Source: Nitrospirae bacterium RBG_16_64_22
Lineage (GTDB): Bacteria; Nitrospirota; RBG-16-64-22
Length of the DNA stretch: 38,460 nt
Reading direction: 5' to 3'
Assembly: GCA_001803795.1 (NCBI GenBank)
Contig: MHEK01000001.1
Location: 17,150-55,609, forward strand
This document shows, in pieces, positions 15,851 through 24,301 of the stretch. Positions within the stretch are counted from its first letter, which is position 1. Each line of letters opens with the position of its first letter. Below the pieces are notes generated by a model, which worked only from the letters and a program-made list of their open reading frames with translations, did no database searches and was not told the origin of the DNA. A program made the position numbers and the translations under genes.

Positions 15851-15920
15851 GGCGCACGAATGCAAACAACGAAAAGCGCCGCAGAGGTCGGAGAACCCCG
15901 CCTTTCAAGGCGGGGTTCTC
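15851..15920 (+). repeat. Dispersed palindromic element, copy 1 (also likely terminator)
   Basis: Seventy bases beginning GGCGCACGAATGCAAA and ending in a perfect 12-base stem (15891-15902 with 15909-15920, loop TTTCAA). A near-identical copy in the opposite orientation is at 36611-36679. It lies between convergent genes, so the hairpin can end transcription from both sides. The shared bases reach well beyond the hairpin, so it is a repeated element and not merely a terminator. Confidence 0.8.
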
Positions 15921-15945
15921 TGACGCCGGGAAATCGGGGCCCCGG

Positions 15946-16248
15946 TTACTTCTTTGCCGGAGAATACCCCGAGTCCAAGTCGTACGTTTTGGCAAACGCG
16001 GCGAGGGACTTGGAGAGCGAGCGGGTCTTGTAGTAGGAGTACCCCAGGTAGTAGTGGGACCGGGGATCGTTGGGATTGGCCGCGACGGCCTTCTCCAGGA
16101 GTGCGGCGGACTTTCCGAACTGCTTCTTGAGGTAGGCCGCCTTCGCCTGCTCGAAGAGGTCCGGCTTGCCTTCCTCGGCGCTCCATGCCGGAGCGGCCGC
16201 GGCCAGGAAAAGAACGACGGCAAAAACCTTCGTGAGTCTCGCAATCAT
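15946..16248 (-). CDS. Small exported TPR-repeat protein
   Basis: One hundred residues. The first 23 are a signal peptide (KVFAVVLFLAAAAPAWSA). The rest holds about two tetratricopeptide repeats: LFEQAKAAYLKKQFGKSAALLEKAVAANP, then SHYYLGYSYYKTRSLSKSLAAFAKTYDLDSG. TPR pairs bind partner proteins, so this is probably a periplasmic adaptor. There is no Cys for lipidation. GGGAGG lies six bases before the ATG. It follows the PBP1A gene on the same strand after about 80 bases and could be co-transcribed; a link to wall synthesis is inference from position only. Confidence 0.85.
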   Translation of the reverse strand: MIARLTKVFAVVLFLAAAAPAWSAEEGKPDLFEQAKAAYLKKQFGKSAALLEKAVAANPNDPRSHYYLGYSYYKTRSLSKSLAAFAKTYDLDSGYSPAKK

Positions 16249-16331
16249 CTCGCGCCTCCCATCCGTGAAAGGTCAGCCAAGCCCGTCCGCCGACGGCTAA
16301 AACCATACCACACGGACGGGGGCCGGTCAAA

Positions 16332-18794
16332 TCAGTCCCGGTCCTCCTGGGTCTGGCGCTGGCCCCGGCGGGCGGCCTTCTTTTCCGTTTTTCCCTTGTC
16401 CTTTTCCCTCTCCGCCGCGGCCTCGAACTCCTTCCTGGCCGCCTCTTCAAGGGCCTCGCGGTCCGCCTGGGTTGAGGCTCTCGTCGGCTCCTTCCCCGCC
16501 TTGAAGACCTCGGGAATCGTTTCCTCGGAGTCGAACGAGGCCAGGAGGCCCGTGGCGGCGTCGATTTCGAGAACAGTGACCCCCGGCGGGCGGACGAACG
16601 GCTCGACGGGGACTTCCTTGAGCGCCTCCTTCATCATGGCCGTCCAGATCGGAGAAGCCGCCCGCGATCCCGTCTCCTGCGGCCCGAGTGATTTCTCGTT
16701 GTCGTACCCGACCCACACGCCGGCCGCCAAGTTGGGCGTGTACCCGACGAACCACGCGTCGATGTAGTCGTTCGTCGTCCCCGTTTTCCCCGCCACGGGG
16801 CGTCCGACCTCTCGAACGCGCCAGCCCGTCCCGTAGGCCACGACGTCCTGGAGCATGCTGGTCAGCAGGTACGATGACTCGGGGGAGACGACGGGCTCGC
16901 CCTGCGGCTCCTCGCTCTCGATGATTTCGCCGTTCGCGCCCGCGACCGCCCGGATCAGGATAGGCTTCATCCGCGTGCCGCCATTGGCGAAGGCCGCGTA
17001 AGCCGCCGTCAGATCGAGAGGCGTCGCGCTCCCGGAGCCGAGGGCCAGCGTCAGGTCTTCCGGAAGCGGACCGGAGATCCCGAGTTGGCGCGCCAGACCG
17101 ATGACCGGCTTGAGACCGACCTCCTTGAGAAGCTTGATCGTCACGATGTTCCGCGAGTACGCGAGCGCCGTCCGGAGCCGCGTCGGTCCGAAGTACTCCC
17201 GGTCGTAGTTCTCGGGCGACCAGCCGGGCTTGAGGTCCTTCTGCTCGTCGTACGTCACGGGCGCGTCGATGATGATGGAGGCCGGCGAGAACCCCGCGTC
17301 CATCGCGGCCGCATAGACAAACGGCTTGAAGGCGCTGCCCGCCTGTCGCCGGGCGTGGAGCGCCCGGTTGAACTCGCTCCGGCCAAAGTCGAACCCCCCG
17401 ACCAGGGCCCTGATGAACCCTGTCGCTGGATCAAGCATTACGGCTGCGCCCTCGACGAGAGGGTCCTGCTCCAGGTCGAACAACGCGCCCTTTCCCTTCT
17501 GCGGAAGGGCCGCCACGCGCACGCGGATGATGTCTCCGGCCTTCAGTATCCGGTCCGGAGCGGCCCGCCATTTCTTTCCCTTCGGAACCTTCTCGCCCTT
17601 CGCCGGCCTCACCTTGTTGAGCGCCCAGGCCATCCCCGAGGGGGGGATCCGCCCCTTGACGCCTCTCGCCAGCACCGAGACCCCGTCTCCCGAAACGGCC
17701 GTCACGCGGCCAGTGATAACCTCTCCCAGGGGCAGGACCGTCTTGCCGGCGGTTGTCTCGTCTTCGTCCTTCTTCTTCCCGTCCGTCTTCCGCGGCTCCC
17801 TGTGCTCCACCGGTCCCCGGAATCCGTGGCGCTTGTCCAGATCGCGCAGACCCGCCTGGAGAGCCTGGACGGCCGCAAGTTGCATCGCCGGATCGATCGT
17901 CGTGTAGACCTTCAATCCCTTCTGGTACAGCGCTTCCTGACCGTACCGTTCCTCAATCTCTTTCCGGACGGCCTCGACGACATAGGGGGCGACGTCCGTC
18001 TTCTTTCGCAGGTTCCTCAAGGCAAGGGGTTTGGAATAGGCCGATTTCGCCTCTTCGGCCGTGATGTACCCTTCCTCGATCATCCGGTCCAGGACGTACT
18101 TCTGGCGCCTCTTGGTCCGGTCCAGATCCGCGTAGGGGGAGTAGATGTTCGGCGCCTTGGGAAGACCCGCCAGCACGGCTGACTCGGACAGCGTGAGCGC
18201 CTCGACGTGCTTGCCGAAGTATGTCTGGGCGGCCATCTCGATCCCGTACGCGCCGTGACCGAAGTAGATCTTGTTCAGGTAGAGATCGAGGATCTCGTCC
18301 TTGGTCAGCCGGGCTTCGATCCTCCGCGCCAGGATCACCTCCCGGATCTTGCGGGAGAAGGTCCGCTCCGGCGTCAGGAACATGATCTTGGCCAATTGCT
18401 GGGTGATCGTGCTCCCGCCCTGGCGGACGCCCCCGGCCCAGATGTTCGTGAGCAGAGCGCGCAGCATTCCGACGTAGTCCAGGCCGTGGTGGCGGAAGAA
18501 GTGGGCGTCCTCGACGGCGACTATCGCCTGGACGAGGCTCTTCGGGACTTTCTTGAGGGGGACGGGAGTCCCTTTTTCGAACTTGATCTCGCCCAGAAGG
18601 ACATTGTCGTCCGCGTAGATCTTCGTCCCCGGATAGGCCTTCTGATCCTTGAGGACGTCGACCCAGGGAAGATCGCGCGTGAAGTACCAGTATCCCCCTC
18701 CTCCCGCGAGGAGAATGATCACGGCCAGCACGAGCGCGGGCACGACGACTCGGCCGGAAGTGCGATGAGAGGAAGCCTTCTTGTGCGGAAGCAT
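16332..18794 (-). CDS. Class A penicillin-binding protein (PBP1A type)
   Basis: Bifunctional peptidoglycan synthase of the inner membrane, 820 residues. A cytoplasmic tail and one membrane helix (about 17-37) come first. The GT51 glycosyltransferase domain has the catalytic Glu in VEDAHFFRHHG (E95) and GGSTITQQLAK. An OB-like insert lies at about 330-440 (ITGRVTAVSGDGVSVLARG). The transpeptidase has S487-A-F-K, S547-R-N and K670-T-G. A charged Lys/Glu tail of about 40 residues closes the protein. All catalytic motifs are intact. A promoter with a perfect -35 lies about 50-75 bases upstream; the ATG at 18794 has no clear ribosome site. The gene is probably mrcA/ponA-like. Confidence 0.95.
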   Translation of the reverse strand: MLPHKKASSHRTSGRVVVPALVLAVIILLAGGGGYWYFTRDLPWVDVLKDQKAYPGTKIYADDNVLLGEIKFEKGTPVPLKKVPKSLVQAIVAVEDAHFFRHHGLDYVGMLRALLTNIWAGGVRQGGSTITQQLAKIMFLTPERTFSRKIREVILARRIEARLTKDEILDLYLNKIYFGHGAYGIEMAAQTYFGKHVEALTLSESAVLAGLPKAPNIYSPYADLDRTKRRQKYVLDRMIEEGYITAEEAKSAYSKPLALRNLRKKTDVAPYVVEAVRKEIEERYGQEALYQKGLKVYTTIDPAMQLAAVQALQAGLRDLDKRHGFRGPVEHREPRKTDGKKKDEDETTAGKTVLPLGEVITGRVTAVSGDGVSVLARGVKGRIPPSGMAWALNKVRPAKGEKVPKGKKWRAAPDRILKAGDIIRVRVAALPQKGKGALFDLEQDPLVEGAAVMLDPATGFIRALVGGFDFGRSEFNRALHARRQAGSAFKPFVYAAAMDAGFSPASIIIDAPVTYDEQKDLKPGWSPENYDREYFGPTRLRTALAYSRNIVTIKLLKEVGLKPVIGLARQLGISGPLPEDLTLALGSGSATPLDLTAAYAAFANGGTRMKPILIRAVAGANGEIIESEEPQGEPVVSPESSYLLTSMLQDVVAYGTGWRVREVGRPVAGKTGTTNDYIDAWFVGYTPNLAAGVWVGYDNEKSLGPQETGSRAASPIWTAMMKEALKEVPVEPFVRPPGVTVLEIDAATGLLASFDSEETIPEVFKAGKEPTRASTQADREALEEAARKEFEAAAEREKDKGKTEKKAARRGQRQTQEDRD

Positions 18795-18841
18795 CCAGGT
18801 CGGGTTCGCGATGTAGAAAACGGGCCAGAGGAACGGAGGCT

Positions 18842-18870
18842 AGAGTAGCCTCAAGGGCGCCGGGTGTCAA
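18842..18870 (-). promoter_or_regulatory. Promoter of the PBP1A gene
   Basis: On the minus strand TTGACA (18870-18865), 17 bases, TACTCT (18847-18842). The -35 is perfect and the -10 weak (3 of 6), so activation by a bound protein is plausible. Transcription would begin near 18835, giving a leader of about 40 bases. Confidence 0.5.
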
Positions 18871-18873
18871 GGA

Positions 18874-18922
18874 GAGGAGCGGCGTCCGTCATGCAGGGTC
18901 CGTCATGCATCAACGGCTCCTC
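18874..18922. repeat. Direct repeat flanked by a dyad, upstream of the PBP1A promoter
   Basis: GTCCGTCATGCA occurs twice (18884-18895 and 18898-18909), two bases apart. GAGGAGC (18874-18880) and its complement GCTCCTC (18916-18922) flank the pair. It lies between the nadC stop and the -35 box. It could be a 14-base-period activator site, a loop-type nadC terminator, or a chance duplication. Confidence 0.5.
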
Positions 18923-18950
18923 TTTGTTCTCAGCAGAGAGCCTTGGCGGG

Positions 18951-19823
18951 CTATCTCGGACGGGTTCGCTTCGCGGGAAGGAGCTTGAGGTCCAGAGAGA
19001 TGTCGAGCGCGGGGGCGGAGTGAGTGAGGGCCCCCACGGAGATGTCGTTCACGCCCGTCCGGGCGATCGTCCGGACGTTCCGGAGCGTCAGGCCTCCGGA
19101 CGCCTCCGTCCGGGCGCGTCCGCCGACCATCCTGACGGCGGCGCGAAGCTGTTGCGGCGTCATGTTGTCGAGGAGGATCGTATCGGCGCCCGCGAGAAGG
19201 GCCTCGCGCACTTCAAGGGGCGTCCGGGCCTCGACCTCAATCGGAACGCGGCCGCGGGTCGCCTTCCGCGCGGCGGCGATGGCCGCGAGGATCCCTCCCG
19301 ATGCGGCGATGTGGTTGTCCTTGATGAGGATCGCGTCGTAGAGGCCCATCCGGTGGTTCGCGCCGCCGCCCATCCGGACGGCGTATTTTTCGAGAAGCCG
19401 GAGGCCAGGGATTGTCTTCCTGGTGTCGAGAATACGGGCGCGGGTGCCGCGAACGGCCCTGACGAATGCGTGCGTGAGAGTCGCGATTCCGGAGAGGTGC
19501 TGGAGGAAGTTCAGGGCCACCCTCTCGCCCGCCAGAATCGTCCAGGCGGAACCGGAGATTTCGAGAAGCGGATCGCCGGGGCGGACGGCTGATCCGTCCT
19601 TCTTTTGGACGCGGACGCGGCAGGAGGGATCCAGTATCCGGAAGACCCGCGCGGCCGCGGGGAGACCGGCGGCGATCCCCCAACTCCCGGCGACGATGAG
19701 GCCGACGGCCCGGCGCGCGGGCGGGATCGTGACGCGCGTCGTCAGATCCCCTTTTCCGATGTCCTCGGCCAGGGCCAGGCGGATCGCGCGGTCGACATCC
19801 GGAAGCGGACTCGGCCGGGTCAC
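18951..19823 (-). CDS. nadC: Nicotinate-nucleotide pyrophosphorylase (carboxylating)
   Basis: Converts quinolinate and PRPP to nicotinate mononucleotide in de novo NAD synthesis. The 290-residue length is normal. Landmarks are [24 protein letters not shown], the phosphate-binding [13 protein letters not shown], the repeated [28 protein letters not shown], and the C-terminal [10 protein letters not shown] and EASGGLTL. The start is GTG, overlapping the valS TGA by four bases (GTGA), so translation is coupled to valS. nadA and nadB are not in the window. Confidence 0.96.
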   Translation of the reverse strand: MTRPSPLPDVDRAIRLALAEDIGKGDLTTRVTIPPARRAVGLIVAGSWGIAAGLPAAARVFRILDPSCRVRVQKKDGSAVRPGDPLLEISGSAWTILAGERVALNFLQHLSGIATLTHAFVRAVRGTRARILDTRKTIPGLRLLEKYAVRMGGGANHRMGLYDAILIKDNHIAASGGILAAIAAARKATRGRVPIEVEARTPLEVREALLAGADTILLDNMTPQQLRAAVRMVGGRARTEASGGLTLRNVRTIARTGVNDISVGALTHSAPALDISLDLKLLPAKRTRPR

Positions 19824-22678
19824 GACGGCTCCCGCCCGATTTCCGTAAGCCTTGCGGCCTGCTCCCCGATCTTCTGCCTCTTTTCCGCGAGCTCCGCCAG
19901 CCGCGCGCGGCCGTTCTCCACGACTTCAGGCGGCGCCTTCGAGACGAAGTCGGGGTTCTCGAACTTCTTCGCGAGGCCGAACACTTCCTTGTCCACCTTC
20001 TCGATCTCTTTTCCGAGGCGGGCGATCTCATCCTCGATCCGGACGACGCCCTCGAGGGGGAGATAAACTTCGATCTCCGGCAGGATCTGGACGGCCGACT
20101 TGGACGGACGGGCGAGGCCGAGGCCGATCTCCGGCCGGCAGCGCGCCAAGCGTCCGACTTCGCCTCCGTGTTCCCGGAGGAGCGCCGCAACGCCCTCGTT
20201 CCGGGTCGAGAAGACGGCCGCGACTTCCAGCGACGGCGGGACGCTCATCTCGCTCCTCAGCATCCTGAGCGCGCCGATTGCCTCCATCACCTTCGACATC
20301 GCGGCCTCCGCCGGACGGTCGATGACGGACCCGTCGGGAGCGGGGAACGGGGCGAGCATGATCGTCCCGCCGCGCGGCGCATGCGTCCGGCAATCCGGCG
20401 GAAGCGCCTGCCAGATCTCCTCCGTGAGGAAAGGCATGAAGGGGTGGAGGAGGCGAAGCGTCGTCTCCAGGACCATCACGAGGACGGTCTGCGTCCGCCG
20501 TTTTGCTGTCGCGTCTTCGCCGAAGAGGGAGATCTTGGCCAGTTCGATATACCAGTCACAGTACTCATGCCAGATGAACTGGTAGAGGGCGGCTGAGGCC
20601 TCGTTGAAGCGGTAATCCGTGAGCGCCTGGTTCACCTCGCCGGCGACGGCGCTCAAACGGCTTACGATCCACCGGTCGGCGAGGGCGCCGGCCCAGGGCG
20701 TCTCGCGCGAGACGCTCCGTGTCGAGAGATCGGGCGGGACGTTCATGAGGACGAACCGCGAAGCGTTCCAGATCTTGTTGGCGAAGTTCCGGTACCCTTC
20801 GATCCGCTCCTCGGAGAGCTTGATGTCCCGCCCTTGCGCCGCCATGGCGGCCAGCGTGAAACGGAAGGCGTCCGCGCCGTGCTTGTCCACGATGTCGAGG
20901 GGATCGATGACGTTTCCCTTCGACTTGCTCATCTTCCGCCCTTCGGCGTCCCGGACGAGGGCGTGGATGTAGACGTCGCGGAAGGGGACGTCGCCCATGA
21001 ACTTGAGCCCCATCATGATCATCCGGGCGACCCAGAAGAAGAGGATATCGAAGCCGGTGACGAGGGCGGACGTGGGGTAGAAGGTCTTGAGCGCGTCCGT
21101 CCGGTCAGGCCACCCGAGCGTCGAGAAGGGCCAGAGGGCGGACGAGAACCACGTGTCGAGGACGTCGGGGTCCTGAATCACGTTCTTCCCGCCGCAGGAC
21201 GGACAGGCGGGATTGTCCTCGCGGGACACGATCGCGGGCACGTCGCGCTCCACGATCAGCGTGTCCATGCCCGTCAAGATCCGCTCGTGGGAGAGCCCCT
21301 GCGCGCGAAGCCGGGCATAGGCGGCCGGGGCTTTTCCCACCGGTCCATCGCCCCATCGCCCCGTCAATCGGATTTTCTCTCCGCGGCAGTCGCCGCAGTA
21401 CCAGGCGGGAATCCGGTGACCCCACCAGATCTGGCGCGAGATGCACCAGTCGCGGATATTTCGCATCCATTCGAAGTAGGTCTTTTCCCAGTTCTGGGGG
21501 ACGATCCGGATCCTTCCGCTCTCGACGGCTTCGATGGCGGGTGCCGCAAGGGGGGCGACCTTGACGAACCACTGGTCCTTGACGAGCGGTTCGACGACCG
21601 TCTTGCAGCGGTAGCAGTGTCCAACGGCGTGGAGGTGGTCCTGGACGGCGGCCAGAAGGCCTTCGGCCGAGAGCGCCGCGACAACCTTCTCCCGGCATTC
21701 CGTCCGGTCCAGCCCCGCAAACGCCTCCCCCGCGTCGGCCGTCATCCGGCCGTCGTCGCCGATGACCGTGATCTCGGGGAGATTGTGGCGTCGGCCGATC
21801 TCGAAGTCGGCGGGATCGTGGGCGGGCGTCACCTTGACGGCCCCCGTCCCGAATTCCGGGCTCACGGCGGGGTCCGCGATGACAGGGATCTTCCGTCCCG
21901 TGAGCGGAAGGCTCACGACCAGGCCGATCTTTCCCGTGTACCGCTCGTCGTCGGGATGGACGGCCACGGCCGCGTCTCCCAGCATCGTCTCGGGCCGCGT
22001 CGTCGCGACCTCCACGCCGGGGCCGCCGTCGGCCGCGGGATAGCGGACGAAGTAGATCTTTCCCTTGCGCTCCTCGTGCTCGACCTCCAGGTCGGAGAGG
22101 GCCGTGTGACAGCGCGGGCACCAGTTGACGATGTACGATCCCCGATAGACGAGGCCCTCCTCGAACAGCCGGACGAAGACTTCCCTCACGGCGCGCGAGA
22201 GGCCCTCGTCCATCGTGAACCGCTCCCGTTTCCAGTCGCACGAGGCGCCGAGACGCTTGAGCTGGCGGATGATCCGTCCGCCGGACGTCTCCTTCCACTT
22301 CCAGACGCGCGTGGTGAAATCGGCGCGGCCGAGGCGGTGGCGGTCCGTCCCCTCGCCGGCAAGCTGTTTTTCGACGACGTTCTGCGTGGCGATCCCGGCG
22401 TGGTCCGTTCCGGGAAGCCAGAGAGCGTTGAAGCCGGCCATCCGCTTCCACCGGACGAGAACGTCCTGGAGCGTCGCGTTCAGCGCATGCCCCATGTGGA
22501 GAGAGCCGGTCACGTTGGGAGGGGGGATGACGATCGAGAACGCGGGGTGGTCCGACGCGTCACGCGCGGAGAAGAACCCTTCCGCGCTCCACGTCTCGTA
22601 CCAGCGGTCCTCCGCGGCCTGCGGGGAATAGGACTTGGGAATCTGGGACAGGGTGTCGGGTGCTTGAGGCTGTGTCAT
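19820..22678 (-). CDS. valS: Valyl-tRNA synthetase
   Basis: Class I synthetase of 952 residues charging tRNA-Val. [14 protein letters not shown] carries HMGH at 61-64 and KMSKS is at 582-586. The CP1 editing domain lies between them ([17 protein letters not shown]). Possible zinc-binding Cys pairs are [17 protein letters not shown] and ACPSCGGKN. The anticodon-binding domain follows, and a C-terminal coiled-coil arm (about 880-940) closes the protein. The frame is open to a TTG at 22705, but the ATG at 22678, with AAGGA about 12 bases upstream, is more likely. It is first in a valS-nadC pair. Confidence 0.97.
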   Translation of the reverse strand: MTQPQAPDTLSQIPKSYSPQAAEDRWYETWSAEGFFSARDASDHPAFSIVIPPPNVTGSLHMGHALNATLQDVLVRWKRMAGFNALWLPGTDHAGIATQNVVEKQLAGEGTDRHRLGRADFTTRVWKWKETSGGRIIRQLKRLGASCDWKRERFTMDEGLSRAVREVFVRLFEEGLVYRGSYIVNWCPRCHTALSDLEVEHEERKGKIYFVRYPAADGGPGVEVATTRPETMLGDAAVAVHPDDERYTGKIGLVVSLPLTGRKIPVIADPAVSPEFGTGAVKVTPAHDPADFEIGRRHNLPEITVIGDDGRMTADAGEAFAGLDRTECREKVVAALSAEGLLAAVQDHLHAVGHCYRCKTVVEPLVKDQWFVKVAPLAAPAIEAVESGRIRIVPQNWEKTYFEWMRNIRDWCISRQIWWGHRIPAWYCGDCRGEKIRLTGRWGDGPVGKAPAAYARLRAQGLSHERILTGMDTLIVERDVPAIVSREDNPACPSCGGKNVIQDPDVLDTWFSSALWPFSTLGWPDRTDALKTFYPTSALVTGFDILFFWVARMIMMGLKFMGDVPFRDVYIHALVRDAEGRKMSKSKGNVIDPLDIVDKHGADAFRFTLAAMAAQGRDIKLSEERIEGYRNFANKIWNASRFVLMNVPPDLSTRSVSRETPWAGALADRWIVSRLSAVAGEVNQALTDYRFNEASAALYQFIWHEYCDWYIELAKISLFGEDATAKRRTQTVLVMVLETTLRLLHPFMPFLTEEIWQALPPDCRTHAPRGGTIMLAPFPAPDGSVIDRPAEAAMSKVMEAIGALRMLRSEMSVPPSLEVAAVFSTRNEGVAALLREHGGEVGRLARCRPEIGLGLARPSKSAVQILPEIEVYLPLEGVVRIEDEIARLGKEIEKVDKEVFGLAKKFENPDFVSKAPPEVVENGRARLAELAEKRQKIGEQAARLTEIGREPS

Positions 22679-22722
22679 GGGCTCGGGTTTCCTTCGAATG
22701 GCCAAGGATCGTGGCGGGGCCG

Positions 22723-22750
22723 TCAGCTTTCAGCGGTCAGCGCTCAGCGA
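22723..22750. repeat. Tandem heptamers TCAGCNN, four copies
   Basis: TCAGCTT, TCAGCGG, TCAGCGC and TCAGCGA run head to tail between valS and the HD-GYP gene. The rest of this roughly 150-base gap holds a short GCTCC/GGAGC palindrome and nothing else I recognise. Confidence 0.8.
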
Positions 22751-22828
22751 GAAGCCACAAAGACCGACGGGTTTTTGCCGGAGGCCGGCCGCAGAAAGGC
22801 TCCGCCGGAGCGCCGCCAATACTACAGG

Positions 22829-24295
22829 CTAGATGAAGTACTCCGCAAGGTTGATGTTGTACTTGTTGACGTCCAGCACCTTGGCGACCGACCGCTTGTG
22901 GCGCCCGGTCCGGGGGTCGATCTCCGTGAGGTCCGCCGTGCGGGCCTCGATCTGGTTTCCGGACGTGTCCGTGATGACCAGGACCCGGGGCCGGTTGGCG
23001 TTTGCGGGGGCGGGGTTCGTGTCGAAGACGAGGGCGAGCTCGTTCGTGTCCAGGAGGATGAGCGTCCCGATCGGATAGATCCCGACCATGTTCACGAAAA
23101 CCTTGAGGAGCGCAGGCTCGAAGTGGGTCCCCGACCGCTCCGCCATGACGGAGAGGGCCTTGTCCGGGGAGAACGGGACCCGCTGGTAGACGCGGGAGGA
23201 GGTCATGGCGTCGTACTGGTCGGCCAGCGCGACGATCCGGCTGAAGAAGTGCATGTCCCACTCGGCCCGGGAGCGAAGGGAGGGGTACCCTCTGCTGTCG
23301 TGCCGCAGGTGGTGCTCGAACGAGACGATCATCGAGACCATGGTCAGGTCGTTGAGTCCCCGTATCCGGGAGAGGATCTTCACGCCCAGGCTCGGGTGTT
23401 CCTTGACCTGCCGCCAGTCCGCCTCCGTGAACTCGGTCGGCTTGTCGATGATCTCGTGGGGGATCTCGACCTTCCCGATGTCGTGAAAGACGGAGGAGAC
23501 GCCAAGGTTCGTCAGGTGCGCCTTCGGGAGTCCGAGGCGCTTCCCCAGGGTGAGGGCGAAGATGCTCACGTTGATGCAGTGGTTATACAGGTACTCGTCG
23601 TAGTCTTTGAGCGTCGTCAGGCCCAGCAGGGAGAACTCCTCCCGGAGCATCACGTCGATGATCGACTGGACGGAGCGCTTGACCCGGCGGAGCTCGACGG
23701 CCTGGCCTTCCTTGAGGGCGTGGACGATTCCTTTGAGACTGCTGATGGCCCGGAAGTAGGTCCGCTTGGCCCTCTTGCGCTCGTCCATGATGGTATCGAG
23801 GGGCTGTTCCGGCGGCTCGTCGTACGCCTCCACGGTGATGGAAAAACAGTTCCCCGCGACGAGCCGTTTCTGGATCTCGTACACGGGGTCGGGGTGGGTC
23901 CTTTCGATGCCGGCGAAGACGGCGCCGAACGTCCGGGCCGTCGCCGTGTCGACCGGCCCCTTGAAGGAGACGGACCCGACCCGGCGGTGCTTCATCTCTT
24001 CCAGAAGGTAGTTGTAGGATGTCGCGGTCTCGATGTCGTAGCGGACGCGGACCTCGTCGATGTAAAGAAAATCGCGCGAGAGGCGGAGCGTCACCGCGGG
24101 GGCCGTCCGGTGGAAGACGGAGAGCGTTTCGGCCAGGCGTTCCGACGGACGCACGAGGGCGACGTTGTTCCGCTCGTGGATCCCGCAGAGCTTGAGGAGG
24201 ATCTGGAGGCGGATGACGAGGTCCTTCCCCAGCGCAAGAACGTGCTCGTTGTAGACTTGGGGCGCGGCGATCTGAAAGGAAGGAATCTGGGCCAT
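22829..24295 (-). CDS. HD-GYP domain protein (c-di-GMP phosphodiesterase)
   Basis: A 488-residue soluble protein. The HD-GYP core lies in the second half: H271-D272 in VFHDIGKVEIP, then KEHPSLGVKIL, FEHHLRHDSRG336-Y337-P338 and VALADQYDAMTS. All metal ligands look present, so it should hydrolyse c-di-GMP to pGpG or GMP. Residues about 20-150 are a domain of alternating helices and strands (VTLRLSRDFLYIDEVRVRYD, RVGSVSFKGPVDTATARTF) that parallels the N-terminus of the neighbouring HEAT protein. A short beta-rich tail (LVFDTNPAPANANRPRVLVI) closes it. It is last in the GGDEF-HEAT-HD-GYP operon, six bases after the HEAT gene stop. Synthesis and breakdown of the messenger are thus encoded together. 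Confidence 0.92.
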   Translation of the reverse strand: MAQIPSFQIAAPQVYNEHVLALGKDLVIRLQILLKLCGIHERNNVALVRPSERLAETLSVFHRTAPAVTLRLSRDFLYIDEVRVRYDIETATSYNYLLEEMKHRRVGSVSFKGPVDTATARTFGAVFAGIERTHPDPVYEIQKRLVAGNCFSITVEAYDEPPEQPLDTIMDERKRAKRTYFRAISSLKGIVHALKEGQAVELRRVKRSVQSIIDVMLREEFSLLGLTTLKDYDEYLYNHCINVSIFALTLGKRLGLPKAHLTNLGVSSVFHDIGKVEIPHEIIDKPTEFTEADWRQVKEHPSLGVKILSRIRGLNDLTMVSMIVSFEHHLRHDSRGYPSLRSRAEWDMHFFSRIVALADQYDAMTSSRVYQRVPFSPDKALSVMAERSGTHFEPALLKVFVNMVGIYPIGTLILLDTNELALVFDTNPAPANANRPRVLVITDTSGNQIEARTADLTEIDPRTGRHKRSVAKVLDVNKYNINLAEYFI

Positions 24296-24301
24296 GGGTA
24301 T

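Noticed and set aside
18884-18909. Twelve-base direct repeat as a transposon target-site duplication
   Set aside because: Only two bases separate the copies, so no insertion can lie between them.
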